Positions 10,860 to 21,478 are shown, numbered from the stretch's first letter. The stretch: 64,000 nt of DNA from Agapetus fuscipes (GCA_951799405.1 OX637341.1:18529659-18593658), one strand, 5' to 3'. Made by a program: numbers and translations. Notes: generated by a model from the sequence alone, not told the origin.

Positions 10860-11095
10860 TAAGTTGCAAATATATGTAGGTAACTTTAAAGATTGGCATT
10901 ATATGCATTTCCACAAGCAGACACGTATAAGTTCACGCTTAAACTTGCCGCATGTAGACCTACAATACAAAAAACCTAATCTCAAATGAACATAAGCCCT
11001 GCAACTTTTGCCGACCTTCCCTGATACAGGGGCGACATTGGTAAAGTGAACCATTTTCTACAGCATGGGTGGTCAACCGCATACCAATAGATGCT
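10860..11095 (-). repeat. LINE C-family 3' end, truncated copy
   Basis: Minus strand from TTGGTATGCGGTTGACCACC to the AACTTAGATAAGAT tail. It has the conserved CATGCGGCAAG-type palindrome and the GGGAAGGTCGGC block. Confidence 0.8.
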
Positions 11096-11175
11096 TTGTA
11101 GATTTTGGTCTTTTGTTTTTGCTTATTGTCTGTTTGTTTTATATGGCTGCATGTAATTAATTGCTTGTTCTCCTT

Positions 11176-11228
11176 GACTTATAGGTTGGTATGAGGCTGA
11201 CCTCACACACTGTAAAAAAATGGTTCCG
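11176..11228 (+). repeat. First 50 bp of a LINE C-family 3' end
   Basis: CCTTGACTTATAGGTTGGTA and the following GAGGCTGACC are intact, but the repeat stops after AAAAAAATGGTT. This is a 3'-deleted or rearranged copy. Confidence 0.6.
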
Positions 11229-11708
11229 GTGTGACCGGTATAAGTAAAAACATGTTATTTTTTTAAACGAGAGAAGTTAAGTAAAGTTTGTTTAATTAAA
11301 CATATTCGTTCTTTGCTTATCCCAGACTTGTTTGGTGATAAAAATTGATATCTAACTGATCATTTAAATTTTTGATAGAAGTGGAACTAAAGAAACGAGT
11401 GATACTATCCAAACTACCTTATAAACAAATATTTTAATATTATAGTTTTGACTGTAAGAACAATTGCTTAGGTATACAAAGTTAATATAACAATGCGTTG
11501 GGGCAGTACGCTATAGGTCAAACCTGTCATTTGCGGGACAGGGTAATCCCCGAAAGGCTTTAGGGTCAACTTCACACATGAACATGCTTATCCTAAAACT
11601 AATTATTGTATTAACGACCCTAACGCAACTTAGGAGTAAAGCAAGAAAATAAAATAGAACCGCTAATTGTATGTGAATAAGTAGAAATTTAATAACCTTC
11701 TTCTTGTC
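11229..11708. other. Spacer, nothing recognised
   Basis: AT-rich, no gene. The segment just before SINE A (GGACAGGGTAATCC, near 11537) has no match elsewhere in the window. Confidence 0.35.
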
Positions 11709-12022
11709 CGATAGATAGCTCAGTTGGTAGTGCTTGCATTCCATGCCGTGAGCTCGGGTTCGAATCCCACCGAGGGTATCAGAAATGATTTCCCGTTTCG
11801 GTGTTTATTTCAAACCCCAAAATAAAATACCGGCAAGGTTTACTCAGCCTTCACAAGAAATCAGTACCAGCCCCCTTGGGAGCTGGGAAACCCCGAATTC
11901 AACTGAAGTGGTTGGCGTAAGGCCGGCCCCCTTACCTGTAAAAATAAATAGGTTCAACTCGCACACATGCGACCCCTTCGGGGATAACACGGCACGAAGT
12001 TACACTATATGTGTAGCTTAGT
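11709..12022 (+). repeat. SINE A, tRNA-derived, near full length
   Basis: The head is tRNA-like: A box TAGCTCAGTTGGTAG and B box GGTTCGAATCC. The body contains ATGATTTCCCGTTTCGG, CCTTCACAAGAAAT and CCTTCGGGGATAAC, and ends near ACACTATATGTGTAGCTTAG. Other copies: 17735-17998, 22670-22987 (-), 28255-28510, 46333-46625, and a partial at 49690-49835. It is a Pol III transcribed, non-coding retroposon. Confidence 0.85.
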
Positions 12023-12208
12023 TGCGCTTTTTTTTTGGCGTTCTCCTCCTAGTGACGTGTCAGGTGCTCCCGACGTCAACGATCACTTGCAAGAATGTCT
12101 TCTTATCTCTTGCGGCTCGAGTTAGATCCTTTACTGTTCTTACCACCTCGAATTTGGGACTAACTAAAAAAAAGCATTTTCAAGAAAATATGGATATTCT
12201 TGGTACAT

Positions 12209-12385
12209 CAGTGGCGAAGGGTGCCATACAAGCCGGTTTCCATCGGCTTCCCTTTTAAAATGATGTCACAAAGTAGTTAAAAAACATAGGCACAAAGTAA
12301 AAAAAATACATTTAAATCCAATGAAACAATACATTTTAAACGGGAAACCGATGGAAACCGGCTTGTATGGCACCCTTTGCCACTG
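12209..12385. mobile_element. 177-bp hAT-type MITE
   Basis: Inverted arms of about 50 bp start CAGTGGCGAAGGGTGCCATA on the left and CAGTGGCAAAGGGTGCCATA on the right (reverse complement). An exact 8-bp duplication, TGGTACAT, flanks it (12201-12208 and 12386-12393). Eight-base duplications and CAGNG termini are the hAT signature. There is no transposase, so it is non-autonomous. Confidence 0.85.
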
Positions 12386-12393
12386 TGGTACAT

Positions 12394-12785
12394 ATACCTG
12401 AAGATATTGTAGGTTTGAAATAAAACAGGTACTGTAAACATGTGTAAGTTGAGTATAAAAATAGCCTAGGAGTGTTTACGACATTCTTAAGAAACTTTGA
12501 ACTGTATGTGGGGCTCACACCAGGCCAGTAAACAAAATAATTCTTTGAATATATTATACTGTTTGTTTCCAAGTATTCAGGCATGTCGTCATTTAATCGT
12601 CTTAAAATGATGACAAATAGTACCAGGAATTATATTTGTTAGGCAAGTAAAGTGTTGTCATTAGTTGAAAATGAAGTATGTGGTCACATGAATGGCGCAA
12701 GTGGTTTATCATTAATAATTCACGATTTAGATTTGTTTGTAAAATAGGTTTGTATATTTTTTTTATTTAAAAAAAAATAGATTTT
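12394..12785. other. Spacer, nothing recognised
   Basis: No coding or repeat signal that I can match within the window. Confidence 0.35.
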
Positions 12786-13142
12786 TGAAGAGAAATACAA
12801 TTCATACACCTAATATGCCTGGCCAGAAACACCTAATATGCCTGGCCAGAAACACCTAATATGCCTGGCCAGAAACACCTAATATGCCTGGCCAGAAACA
12901 CCTAATATGCCTGGCCAGAAACACCTAATATGCCTGGCCAGAAACAGGTATTGATATCATCAATTAATAATTCATTCATTATTGTTTATTTTAATGAATT
13001 ATCAATCAATAGTTACCTAATAACATATGTTGAACCAGGGTCAAAGTTATGGTCAAATGACCCAGGCAGGGATCGGACAAACGTTGTTCTATTCCAAACA
13101 CGCTAGAAAAATCAGCCCACTTGGCCCCTCGGCCATAACACC
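12786..13142 (-). repeat. SINE C, fullest copy, with an internal minisatellite
   Basis: Minus strand: GTTATGGCCGAGGGGCCAAG head, a B-box-like TGTCCGATCCC, then the SINE C body. The block ATGCCTGGCCAGAAAC, single in other copies, is expanded here into a tandem array. Confidence 0.75.
12805..12945. repeat. 23-bp minisatellite, six near-identical units
   Basis: The unit CACCTAATATGCCTGGCCAG plus AAA repeats six times without visible change. It lies inside SINE C and looks like recent slippage or unequal exchange of a 23-bp SINE segment. Confidence 0.9.
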
Positions 13143-13187
13143 GACCAACATCTAGTTCCATAAAAAAGCATAAGGTTTTTAGAAGGA

Positions 13188-13396
13188 AAACCTAATCTAA
13201 TCAAAGTTGCAACGATGTGTAACATTTGGGATTCACATTATATGCATTATCACAAGCAGACACGTAGAAGTTCGCGCTTGCACATGCCGCATGCGAACCT
13301 ACAACATACAAAACTTAAATCTCAAATGGACATACACCCTGCAACTCTTGCCGACCTTCCCTGAAACAGGGGTGACATTGGCAAAGTGACCCATTA
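13188..13396 (-). repeat. LINE C-family 3' end, truncated copy
   Basis: Minus strand from about ATGGGTCACTTTGCCAATG through the GGGAAGGTCGGC block and the CATGCGGCATGTG palindrome to the tail GATTAGATTAGG. Confidence 0.8.
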
Positions 13397-13424
13397 CACA
13401 TACAGTTAACAGCGTACCGGTCAC

Positions 13425-13745
13425 CTCTTACCGCTTACCGCTTACCGCTTACCGCTTACCGCTTACCGCTTACCGCTTACCGCTTACCGCTTACCGCTTC
13501 TTGCTTACCGCTTACCGCTTACCGCTTACCGCTTACCGCTTACCGCTTACCGCTTACCGCTTACCGCTTACCGCTTACCGCTTACCGCTTACCGCTTACC
13601 GCTTACCGCTTACCGCTTACCGCTTCTTGCTTACCGCTTACCGCTTACCGCTTCTTGCTTACCGCTTACCGCTTACCGCTTACCGCTTACCGCTTCTTGC
13701 TTACCGCTTACCGCCCACCGCTTACCACATACAGCTTACCGCTTA
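13425..13745. repeat. Heptanucleotide CTTACCG array
   Basis: About 45 tandem copies of the 7-mer CTTACCG. The variant CTTCTTG is interspersed at about 13496, 13622, 13649 and 13694. It begins just past the LINE 3' fragment and fades through CCCACCG and CATACAG variants. An apparent 109-codon frame here is only this repeat read in phase. Confidence 0.95.
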
Positions 13746-14902
13746 CCGGTTACCACATCCCACTTATTTTGTTGTACTTATAAGGTCCACACTACAGGTC
13801 TATCCTGCAGGGGTCTCCTGTCCCGGATGACAATTACACCGCCTTTGATGGGGCATGGTAATGACAGATGATCAAAGCGAATCTCTCGTACGGCGAGCCG
13901 CATTGTGAAGGGACAATGGGAGGCGAAAAAATGTTCACAAGAATGACAAGTGCTTAGAGACTCCTACATGCTTTCTATTAAACGGGCACTTGATGTGTTG
14001 GTAAAAAGTATGTGGGATAAATTTAGAAATATACTTTTATTTTTTTAGAGATTTTTATATATTTTAGAGATTTAATTTTATATTTTTGATTCTCGATGTG
14101 TCGTTTTTCAAACAATGGGGTCCGTAAATGGGACAAGGATAAAAAAAAAACATTGTGACGTCACGCGGTTGGGTTGCTTGGGCGCAGATAATTAATATTG
14201 TTATGATTTTAATTGAGTTTTTTTTTAAATTAAACGTTGATTTATTTAATAAAAGGGATTTATTTTGCACAATATACGGTTACACAGTACTTTTCTAGCT
14301 CTATTGAATTTGCGTCACAATGTTTCAAGCGTCTCTGCTGGCTCTCTGCACCACTGCGGCTTGTATATCGTCGCCTTATTTTCTCAACCTCGTATCTCAA
14401 AAAAAAACATTTTTTTTTTTACTTCTATCTATTTGTTTTTCGATACTTCATACCTAACTATCTAGCGGTTTTTTTGTGATCGTTTTAATGCAATTAGGGA
14501 TTCAAACCAGCTTACCTTTCGATAACGAAACCACAGCGTTAACTTTTGAACTAAAAAATATGAAAAACCAATAATACCTAGGAAGTCTTTTTCTCATTTT
14601 TATTCGATTAAACACAAAATTGTTCGCGTTTCCACAAAAACAACCAAAAACCTTCTTGACCATTCTACTCTCCTCGTATTTTCACTGAAGCAAAGCATTT
14701 CTACTGAAACGCAAGTATGAAAATTTACGTTTAAAAGTTTTTACAGAAATGCATTGAGTCTGAAACGCTCACTAAAAGTGTTGTTCTGGTTTCTGTGCAA
14801 TTTTTGGTGTATGTACGCTATCGTTGAGCTTGATAAAAAGGGTCCTCTTATGTTTGTAGGTTACAATTTACGTTGCCTTATATACTAGTTGCTATAACTG
14901 TA
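13746..14902. other. Spacer, nothing recognised
   Basis: No credible gene on either strand. Short frames near 14064-14480 have no family features and overlap each other. Confidence 0.4.
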
Positions 14903-15624
14903 CATATCGACGGTTAAAAGGAAGTAGGCCAAAAGCCACAAAAACTTAATTGTTCAGGAGAGCAGTTTAAAGTTTGAAATTGCAGAAAAATGGCATTACT
15001 TTTTTATTTTTTATCATATCGTTAAAATCAAAACAGCTCTAAAATAAAAAATAAAAAATATTGGCATTCCTTTGTGGTTTTATAATGTTTTTCGATTTTT
15101 TTATGTGTTTTTAATTTGTCGTGTATGTTCCTTGACTTATAGGTTGTTATGCGGCTGACCACCCATACTGTAAAAAATTGGTTCACTTTGCCAATGTCAC
15201 CCCTATTCAGGGAAGGACGGCAAGAGTTGCAAGGCTTATGTTCATTTGAGATTGGGTTTTTATATTGTAGGTCCACATGCGGCATGTGTTAGCGCGAAAT
15301 TATACATATCTGCTTGTGGGAATGCATTTAATATAAATCTTAAATGATATATATCTTTGCAGCTTAGATTAGATTAGATAAGATTATGTCACAAGCACCT
15401 TTAGGACAATAAAAGGCCAAAATCTTGTCAGTTACACCAAAAACATACTTCGAAAACGCAGTTGTTTGCTTGGGCCTAAACAACAACAAAAAATCATCGT
15501 AGAGCTATGGGAGTAAGCGCATAAGAAAGAGCGGAAATTTTTAAGTAGGATAGCATTAAAAACTCATTTTTGACCACAACGTCGCTTATGCCCTACTTCC
15601 TTTTAATCGTCGATATATGTTGTA
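14903..15624. mobile_element. Inverted-repeat DNA element, copy 1, split by a LINE fragment
   Basis: The ends are inverted repeats built on TCGACGGTTAAAAGGAAGTA (left) and its partner TATCGACGATTAAAAGGAAG (right, reverse complement), with TA at each junction. It matches, in inverted orientation, the element at 49897-50470. No transposase is present. TA junctions would fit a Tc1/mariner-type transposase, but the family is unresolved. About 280 bp of LINE C 3' end (15107-15387) is inserted in it. Confidence 0.75.
15120..15378 (+). repeat. LINE C-family 3' end inside the inverted-repeat element
   Basis: A clean copy from CCTTGACTTATAGG to CAGCTTAGATTAGATTAGAT. It lies between segments that are contiguous in the second copy of the host element, so this LINE insertion is the later event. 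Confidence 0.85.
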
Positions 15625-15789
15625 ACAGAATGCGGTTAGAGGAAAGTGTGAGATCCCCTGTAGTTTTTGAGTCGTTTCATCTTCATCCGATTACAAAAAT
15701 CAAAGAGGTGAAAATAAATATTGATTTCGAATTTTCAATAACTGAATTTGAAAATGATTTTCATGGTTGATGATGATGATGAGTTGATG

Positions 15790-15935
15790 ATTTCTTTCTA
15801 TCGCCGTTTCGTGATGTAGTCACTCCAAGGGCGCTTGTGCAAATGATGCCAGAAGTTTTCTTGTCTTCAGTGCGTTCCGGAACTTTTCATGGTCCTCTAG
15901 CTCTCTCACATGATGTGGTTCCAGGCCAGAGGTTA
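15790..15935 (-). pseudogene. CR1/L2-like LINE 3' fragment, decayed
   Basis: Minus-strand translation gives a degraded C-terminus (LAWNHIM, FRNALKTRKLL), and a terminal block GCGCCCTTGG resembling the LINE A 3' end at 30030-30100. Confidence 0.6.
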
Positions 15936-15990
15936 TCTATGATTGTCTATGATTTCCAAAACTACTAATAAATAGAAAAATAAAATCTAC

Positions 15991-16203
15991 GACCGGTCCG
16001 TAGTCCGTAGTGGCAACACTTCGGACTCGTAAATTTGAAGGTTGTGGATTCGGATCCCGGCGGAGCACAAAAATATACTATTTATATTTCGGATGTGCTC
16101 TGCGCTGGGTTGAAAAATTCAGACTGGTCACCAAAGGTCCATCCAGCCTTACAGCAACTGGGTCTCGCTTGAGTATTGGCGCTTTGTAGCGACGACCAAG
16201 CTC
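15991..16203 (+). repeat. SINE B copy
   Basis: tRNA-like head (GACCGGTCCGTAG, B box GGATTCGGATCCC) followed by the body GGTCCATCCAGCCTTACAGC and TTGGCGCTTTGTAGCGACGA. The last 60 bp of SINE B, shared with LINE B, is missing. Confidence 0.75.
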
Positions 16204-17084
16204 GTACACCTCTGTGGCACTACAACAAGTGTCATAGACCCCTAGAGTCTTTAGAATCTAAGGAGTCTCCCGAACAGGATTTCTTAAAAAAAAAAAAACA
16301 ACGAATATTTTTTGCTAAAATACTCTTTTTTGATTTGCAAATAAGTATATTCAATTTAGGGCTTACAAAATTGAATTGAAATCATGATTTTCTTTTTAGT
16401 TTTAAGAAAAAAAAATGGATACATTTCAAATAATGAGTATTTGTATTTAAAGGCACAAAATTAAAAAAAACCTTCAAAAAATTTTTAAGAAGCAAAATAT
16501 AAAAATACAAATATTCGAATTCACATCAAAAATTCGAATAGTAAAATTGAATTTTTGTAAAGCTCTTGAATCTCTATGAAACTGGGTCACACCAAAGTGT
16601 TTTCGGAACGTGAGGGTTGTGATTGAAAATTGAGGTCTAATGTGTGATCGGAAATCTGTTGGTCACCCTGCAATGTGTCGGCCCATCTATATTCACTTCA
16701 TATATCCGCAAAAGGGTCAAGCAATTTCCAGCGAACCGGAGTTCCGAGTCAAAGAATGTATTGAATTATTTATCAAACGAAATAGATGCAGTCTGCTTTT
16801 TTTTTTTTTTTTGAAAATTGGTACACCTGTGTCAGTTTTGATTTTAAAAGATTTTAGTCAAAGATATTTATTTTTACCAAGATTCATTTTGTAAAGTAAG
16901 ATTTACATTTTAAATATTTCTAGTTTTGTTCTCATTAACGACTAAAAGTAACTACTAAGTATGAATCATGTATCTTAATTTAGTTAAAATAACTCCTTTG
17001 AAAGTGTGTTTTTTTAACGTCAGCTTATGTGATATTAAAGTATGCAAATTTGTTTACATGATACTTATAAATGTTTCTTCAACC
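16204..17084. other. Spacer, nothing recognised
   Basis: AT-rich with poly(A) and poly(T) runs (for example 16798-16812). No gene or matched repeat. Confidence 0.4.
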
Positions 17085-17195
17085 TAATTGGCTGGCATAA
17101 CACCGGTCTCCTTAGGTGTAAAAAAATATGTTCGCATGTGACCCTTTTGGGGACAGAGCGTTAAAGAGTTTTAGCATTTGTGCAGCTTACTTGCG
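17085..17195 (+). repeat. SINE A, degenerate 3' part
   Basis: GGTGTAAAAAAATATGTTCG and TGACCCTTTTGGGGAC match the 3' half of SINE A with many changes. Confidence 0.45.
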
Positions 17196-17696
17196 TTTTT
17201 TTCTTAACTAATCTCCCATACAGACAAATGGAAGAAATGTACATAAAGCTTTAACCACCTTTAGTGAACATCTGATACAGGCACAGTCACAATATAATAT
17301 GTAATGTAATGGATTCAATAATATATCGGAGAAAAACATGTTTTTCTTTTACGTTATTTACATAATATTTTCCTGAAATATAGGTCACTCAATAATAATA
17401 ATTATTTGTATGAAGACACACAATTTAGGCTTCAAAAATAATTTCTTGACCCGGAAGGAAGCTGCGCAAGGCTTCTGAGATCTAATTTACTGAAAAACTT
17501 TATTCAAAGCCCAACGCTAAAGATGAAAACATAAAATATTCCTACAAAACAGAATAAAATCAAGACTTTAAATGTTTATTTTAATTATAGTAATGTTTCT
17601 TGAATAACTAGTCATTATTGTGTAATTATTAAATAGCTTAAGATATAAGTATTTTTAATTACAGTTAATAGTTTTTCATGCTGATTTAAGCTTAGG
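17196..17696. other. Spacer, nothing recognised
   Basis: No coding or repeat signal matched. Confidence 0.35.
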
Positions 17697-17998
17697 GTGA
17701 ATTGGCGCTTTGTTGCCACGACGACAAAGCTTGTAAAAAGGTCGATAGCTAAATTGGTAGAATGCTTGCCTTCTATGCCGAAACCAAGGGTTTGATTTCA
17801 AGGTTTACTCAGCTTTCACAATAAATGAGAACCAGCCCTCCCGGGAGCTGGAAAACCCCCCCCATTCAACTGAAAGTGATTGGTGTGAGGCCGCCCCCTT
17901 TACCGGTAAAAATAAAAATATCCCGGATCGCCACATGGGAACCCTTTGGGGATGACGCAGGCAAGAAGTTACACTATATGTGTAGCTTAGTTGCGAGT
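17697..17998 (+). repeat. Compound SINE: SINE B segment joined to SINE A
   Basis: GAATTGGCGCTTTGTTGCCA, from the SINE B body, runs through ACGACAAAGC and CTTGTAAAAA straight into the SINE A head GGTCGATAGCTAAATTGGTA. The same junction occurs at 28175-28510. The SINE A body here lacks about 50 bp after the B box. Confidence 0.7.
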
Positions 17999-18722
17999 TG
18001 CGACAAGGAGCTCGACAGGCCCATCGTTATTTTTATTTCAAAGACACTAGTCAAACTCATCATCTTGACCAAATTGGTGCCACCCCATTCAGCACCAATT
18101 TCGTAGCCGTTTTAGGAATCTTGATTAAAGGAGATCACGTCCACCCTTTGCCCACATGATTGGTCCTTAATTGGTCCGTAGATCGGCCCTGATTGACGGC
18201 CTAACGGACCGCGACCTTAGATTGGACTAAAGCAATTGATTGAAATGCCCTGTAGGGTAAATTAGGAAACGTCAAATCGACAGCGCGATGAAATAGAGTT
18301 ATGTAACTTAAGGTTTTTGCTGTCAATGGTTAATTAAAATAACCTCTTTGATTATTTTTCACTTTGACGTCTAAATTGTTGTGCTTCTTTAAGATTTAAT
18401 TAATTTGTCAACAGTGAAAAGTTTTTAATTAAATATGAAAAGAGACCTGTTGGAAAATAAAGGAACTCGTCTAAGGATTCTTTATATTTGTTGATCTATT
18501 TTAAGAGACGAGAGACAGATTTTGATGGTTGATAATTTGTTGGTACTTCCTTGAAAATAGCCTTAAAAAGTGAAGACTTTGTTTTCATTCATCTTAAAAT
18601 AAAAAAATAAAAAACATTAAAAATTATTTCCATGTAGCTTTAGATTTAGAAATATCTATAAACAAAGGAAAAATAAAGCAAAATAGTTAATTTTTCACAT
18701 AAAATATTTTATTTATCTACAT
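17999..18722. other. Spacer, nothing recognised
   Basis: No gene. GATTGG/GGTCC words recur at 18150-18230 without a clear structure. Confidence 0.35.
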
Positions 18723-19240
18723 ATTGGTTCCGACATTAATGTATGGAAGTGAGGCGTGGACAGTTAATGAATGTGAACTGAGTAAAGTATGTACGGTTGA
18801 AATGGCTTACCTGAGAGCAATGGCTGGAAAGACACTAAATGATGGAGTACGTAATGATTGGGTGATGAACGAGTGTGGTATAAGAGAGAATATGAGAATG
18901 AAAGTACAAAAAAGTCCGATGAGATGGTTCGGACATCTCGAAAGAATGGATGATGAACGACTAACGAAGAAAGTGTAGAAAGGAAATGTCAGAGGAAAGC
19001 GCGGAAGAAGAAGGCCGAGGAAAGAATAGTTAGACCATTTGGTCTATTTAGGTGAGATTGCGAAAGAATGGAACCTGCAGAGTGAGAATAAGAGAAGAGT
19101 ATGTATGAAAAAGGTGATGAATATTGAGGAAATGAAAGTGGTTTGTAAGGACAGAAAAAAGTGGAGGCGCATCAGCGGAGGTACCGGCCACCCCTAGTGG
19201 AACGGCGGCAGGATACAGTACAGTACAATACAGTATCCTT
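18723..19240 (+). pseudogene. LINE D-family ORF2 C-terminus, 5'-truncated copy
   Basis: Frame from 18724: PTLMYGSEAWTVNECELSKV, RWFGHLERMDDERLTKKV, then a stop, followed by matching but broken sequence (KRGRRRPRKE with a TAG at 19027-19029 where LINE D has Trp). It ends with the LINE D 3' signature GGCCACCCCTAGTGGAACGG and a CAGTACAGTACAATACAG tail. The relevant enzyme domains are absent. Confidence 0.85.
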
Positions 19241-19486
19241 TGAAATATTACTTTGAAAATTATATATAATCTGGAATGTTGATTTCTATTAGGTATATAA
19301 ATTTAACCTATGGAGACATTTAAAATACCTATTAGAAATGATCAACAGCATTAAAACAAATTATTGTTGTAAGTTTTTGTAACTGAGTGTTCTTACAGTA
19401 ATACTGTTATATGTAGTAAAAGTGAATAAAATAAAATAAGTTTTTGCACTGCAAAAGAGATTTTTACAACAATATAAACTCATAAT

Positions 19487-19870
19487 CCAACAATTTCTAA
19501 TGTTGGTGTATTAATTTGCTACATTTTTTGCATAGGAAAATTTTGGCATTTTTTTTCTGTAGATTTCTTTTTAAGGTATTGTTCTTTTTTATATTTAAAT
19601 GTTATTTATTATTCATATTCCTTGACTTATAGGTTGGTATGAGGCTGACCACCCATACTGTAAAAAAATTATTCCCTTTGCCAATGTCACCCCTGTTTCA
19701 GGGAAGGTCGACAAAATTTGTGGGGCTTATGTTCATTTGAGGTTTGGATTTTATTTGTAAGTACACATTTAGCATTTGTAAGCGCGAACTACACTTGTTG
19801 GTTTGTGGGCATACATCTGAGACTTTAAATGAATATATCCTTGCAACTTAGATTATAGATATAATGTAAG
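19487..19870 (+). repeat. LINE C-family 3' UTR and tail
   Basis: TTTCTAATGTTGGTGTATTA onward matches the 3' UTR right after the LINE C stop at 37459. It continues through CCTTGACTTATAGG to a GATTATAGATATAATG tail. Because UTR and tail are joined here and at 37460-37832, the widespread 250-bp repeat belongs to this LINE. Confidence 0.85.
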
Positions 19871-20129
19871 CAATTTCTTTCAAATTTCCGATAATCAATT
19901 ATGAAAAACATTTTTATTTAAAAATCACTTGACAAAGTTCTTTAAATGTTCAGGATTTATTCAATTAGCTTATATACCACAAAACCTTATTTCTTGGAAA
20001 AGGTAAAGCCTTATTTTTGTACTTTATTTAATTATTCAGTGACCAATATTTCCAAAAAAACAATTTTAATTTATTTAAGTGCATTCAGAAGACGGTAAGT
20101 TTATTTTACAAAGTAGATAAGCGAGAGCT
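19871..20129. other. Spacer, nothing recognised
   Basis: AT-rich; no feature. Confidence 0.3.
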
Positions 20130-20451
20130 GGAATGAATGGGAATAGAAATATGAAAGAATGTACTCGTAAGCTGAAGGTGATGTGAAAGTTATGGCACAG
20201 AAGAATGTGATGAGATGGTTTGAACATGTGAAAAGAATGAATGATGATAGACTGACATTGAATACGTACAGAGGATGTGGGAAAGGAAAAAGAGGTAGTG
20301 GATGACCAAGAAAAGTATGGAGTGATCTGATTGAGGAAGTTGTGAAAGAATGGGATACACAAAGTGAGTGTAAATGAAGAAAATGTATGAAAAATGTAGT
20401 GAATATGAATGAATCGAAGGACATATTAAATTAAATTAGGCCTTTTAAATT

Positions 20452-20728
20452 GGTGAGCGCAGTTTGTGTGTGTATCACACCTCAAGAGCCCTCTGCAAGC
20501 TTGGTCGTTGCTGTAGAAAGCGCCAATTCTCAAGCAAGACCCAGTTGCTGTAAGGCTGGATGGACCTATTGATGACCGGTCTTTGGTAAAGATTGATGAA
20601 TCTTTTAACCCAGCGAAGAGCAAATTAATTATAAATGGTAATTGTTTTGTGCTTCGCCGGGATTCGAACCCACAACCTTCCATTTACGAGTTCGAAGTGT
20701 TACCACTGGACTACGGACCGGTCAAGGA
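20452..20728 (-). repeat. SINE B, full-length reference copy
   Basis: Minus strand: head GACCGGTCCGTAGTCCAGTG, B box GGTTCGAATCCCGGCG, body GGTCCATCCAGCCTTACAGC, then a terminal 40-odd bases (GAGGGCTCTTGAGGTGTGA and ACACACACAAACTGCGCTC) matching the 3' ends of LINE B (31021-31062) and LINE E (52450-52498). Confidence 0.85.
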
Positions 20729-20775
20729 GAAGGTTTGTAAGTATAGGAAGGAATGGAGGCAGCTCGGCAGAGGCT

Positions 20776-20948
20776 CTGGGCTGGAAGTCTCATCACCACG
20801 GTAATTCTTACCTACCAAAATCGGTAATATTTGTATGAAGACTTGTCAATCCAAGATGGCCGCGAGTGAACAGCTGATTAGTCTACATACAAACATTACC
20901 GATATTTAGAAGGTAAGAATTACCGTGGTGATGAGACTTCCAGCCCTG
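20776..20948. mobile_element. Hairpin MITE of about 173 bp
   Basis: Arms of over 40 bp: GGGCTGGAAGTCTCATCACC at the left, its inverse at the right, with ACGGTAATTCTTACC following. The interior contains CAAGATGGCCGC and CAGCTGATTAGT. A half copy is at 27075-27205. I could not confirm a target duplication; the CAGGG end is hAT-like. Confidence 0.75.
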
Positions 20949-21234
20949 GCCACCCCTAGAGAAATGGCGTCAAAGTTACAGTTACAAATTGTAAATGAAA
21001 TGAAGGGGGTAGGTCCTTGAAGGACATTTTTTATTACAACTTTCCTTTTTTGTTTTATCCCCGAATTCCTGTAATTGAACTCGGAGGATTTCCGAAGGTC
21101 TGAAATGCGACAAAATGTACTGGGCCGGAATGAAGATGGCACTATCTAGATTCTAGAACAATGATACTCAACCTATTTTGTCTTCGGGCCACGTGCATAT
21201 ATGTGAAAAGTTACGCGGGCCGCAACACTATACT

Positions 21235-21478
21235 ATAATCTAAGTTGCAAGGATATATTAATTTAAAGCTCTCAGATGTATGCCCACAAACCGACACGTG
21301 TAGTTCGTAGCTTACAAATGCTGAATGTGTACTTACAAATAAAATCCAAACCGCAAATGAACATAAGCCCTACAACTTTTGCCGACCTTCCATGACACAG
21401 GGGGGACATTGGCAAAGTGAACCATTGCTTACAGTATGGGTGGTCAGCCACATACCAACCTATAAATCAAGGAAAGAA
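21235..21478 (-). repeat. LINE C-family 3' end, truncated copy
   Basis: Minus strand from TCCTTGATTTATAGGTTGG to CAACTTAGATTATAG. It belongs to the same subgroup as 37577-37832 (AAGTACACATTCAGCATTTG). Confidence 0.8.

Larger units (their letters stand above)
20130..21000 (+). pseudogene. Decayed LINE D-type C-terminus, twice interrupted
   Basis: Three pieces (20130-20440, 20729-20775, 20949-21000) line up with the LINE D C-terminus: MRWFEHVKRMNDDRLT, PRKVWSDLIEEVVKEW, then KVCKYRKEWRQLG, then GGCCACCCCTAGAG and a GTTACA-repeat tail. Stops in several frames make it dead. A SINE B (minus) and a hairpin element sit in the gaps. AAGGA on both sides of the SINE may be its target duplication. Confidence 0.75.

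Noticed and set aside
11711..11780. True tRNA genes at the SINE A and SINE B heads (also 46333, 22960, 7290, 15995, 20700)
   Set aside because: The A and B boxes are good, but the same heads recur joined to the same SINE bodies and lack a clean cloverleaf with paired acceptor arm.
12805..12945. CRISPR-like array of 23-bp repeats
   Set aside because: Units are directly adjacent without spacers, lie inside a SINE, and the DNA is eukaryotic.
13501..13830. 109-codon frame
   Set aside because: It is the CTTACCG heptamer read in phase (LTAYRLP repeats), with no protein features.
20768..20956. 8-bp hAT duplication around the 20776-20948 hairpin
   Set aside because: CAGAGGCT on the left and GCCACCCC on the right do not match; the superfamily is left open.
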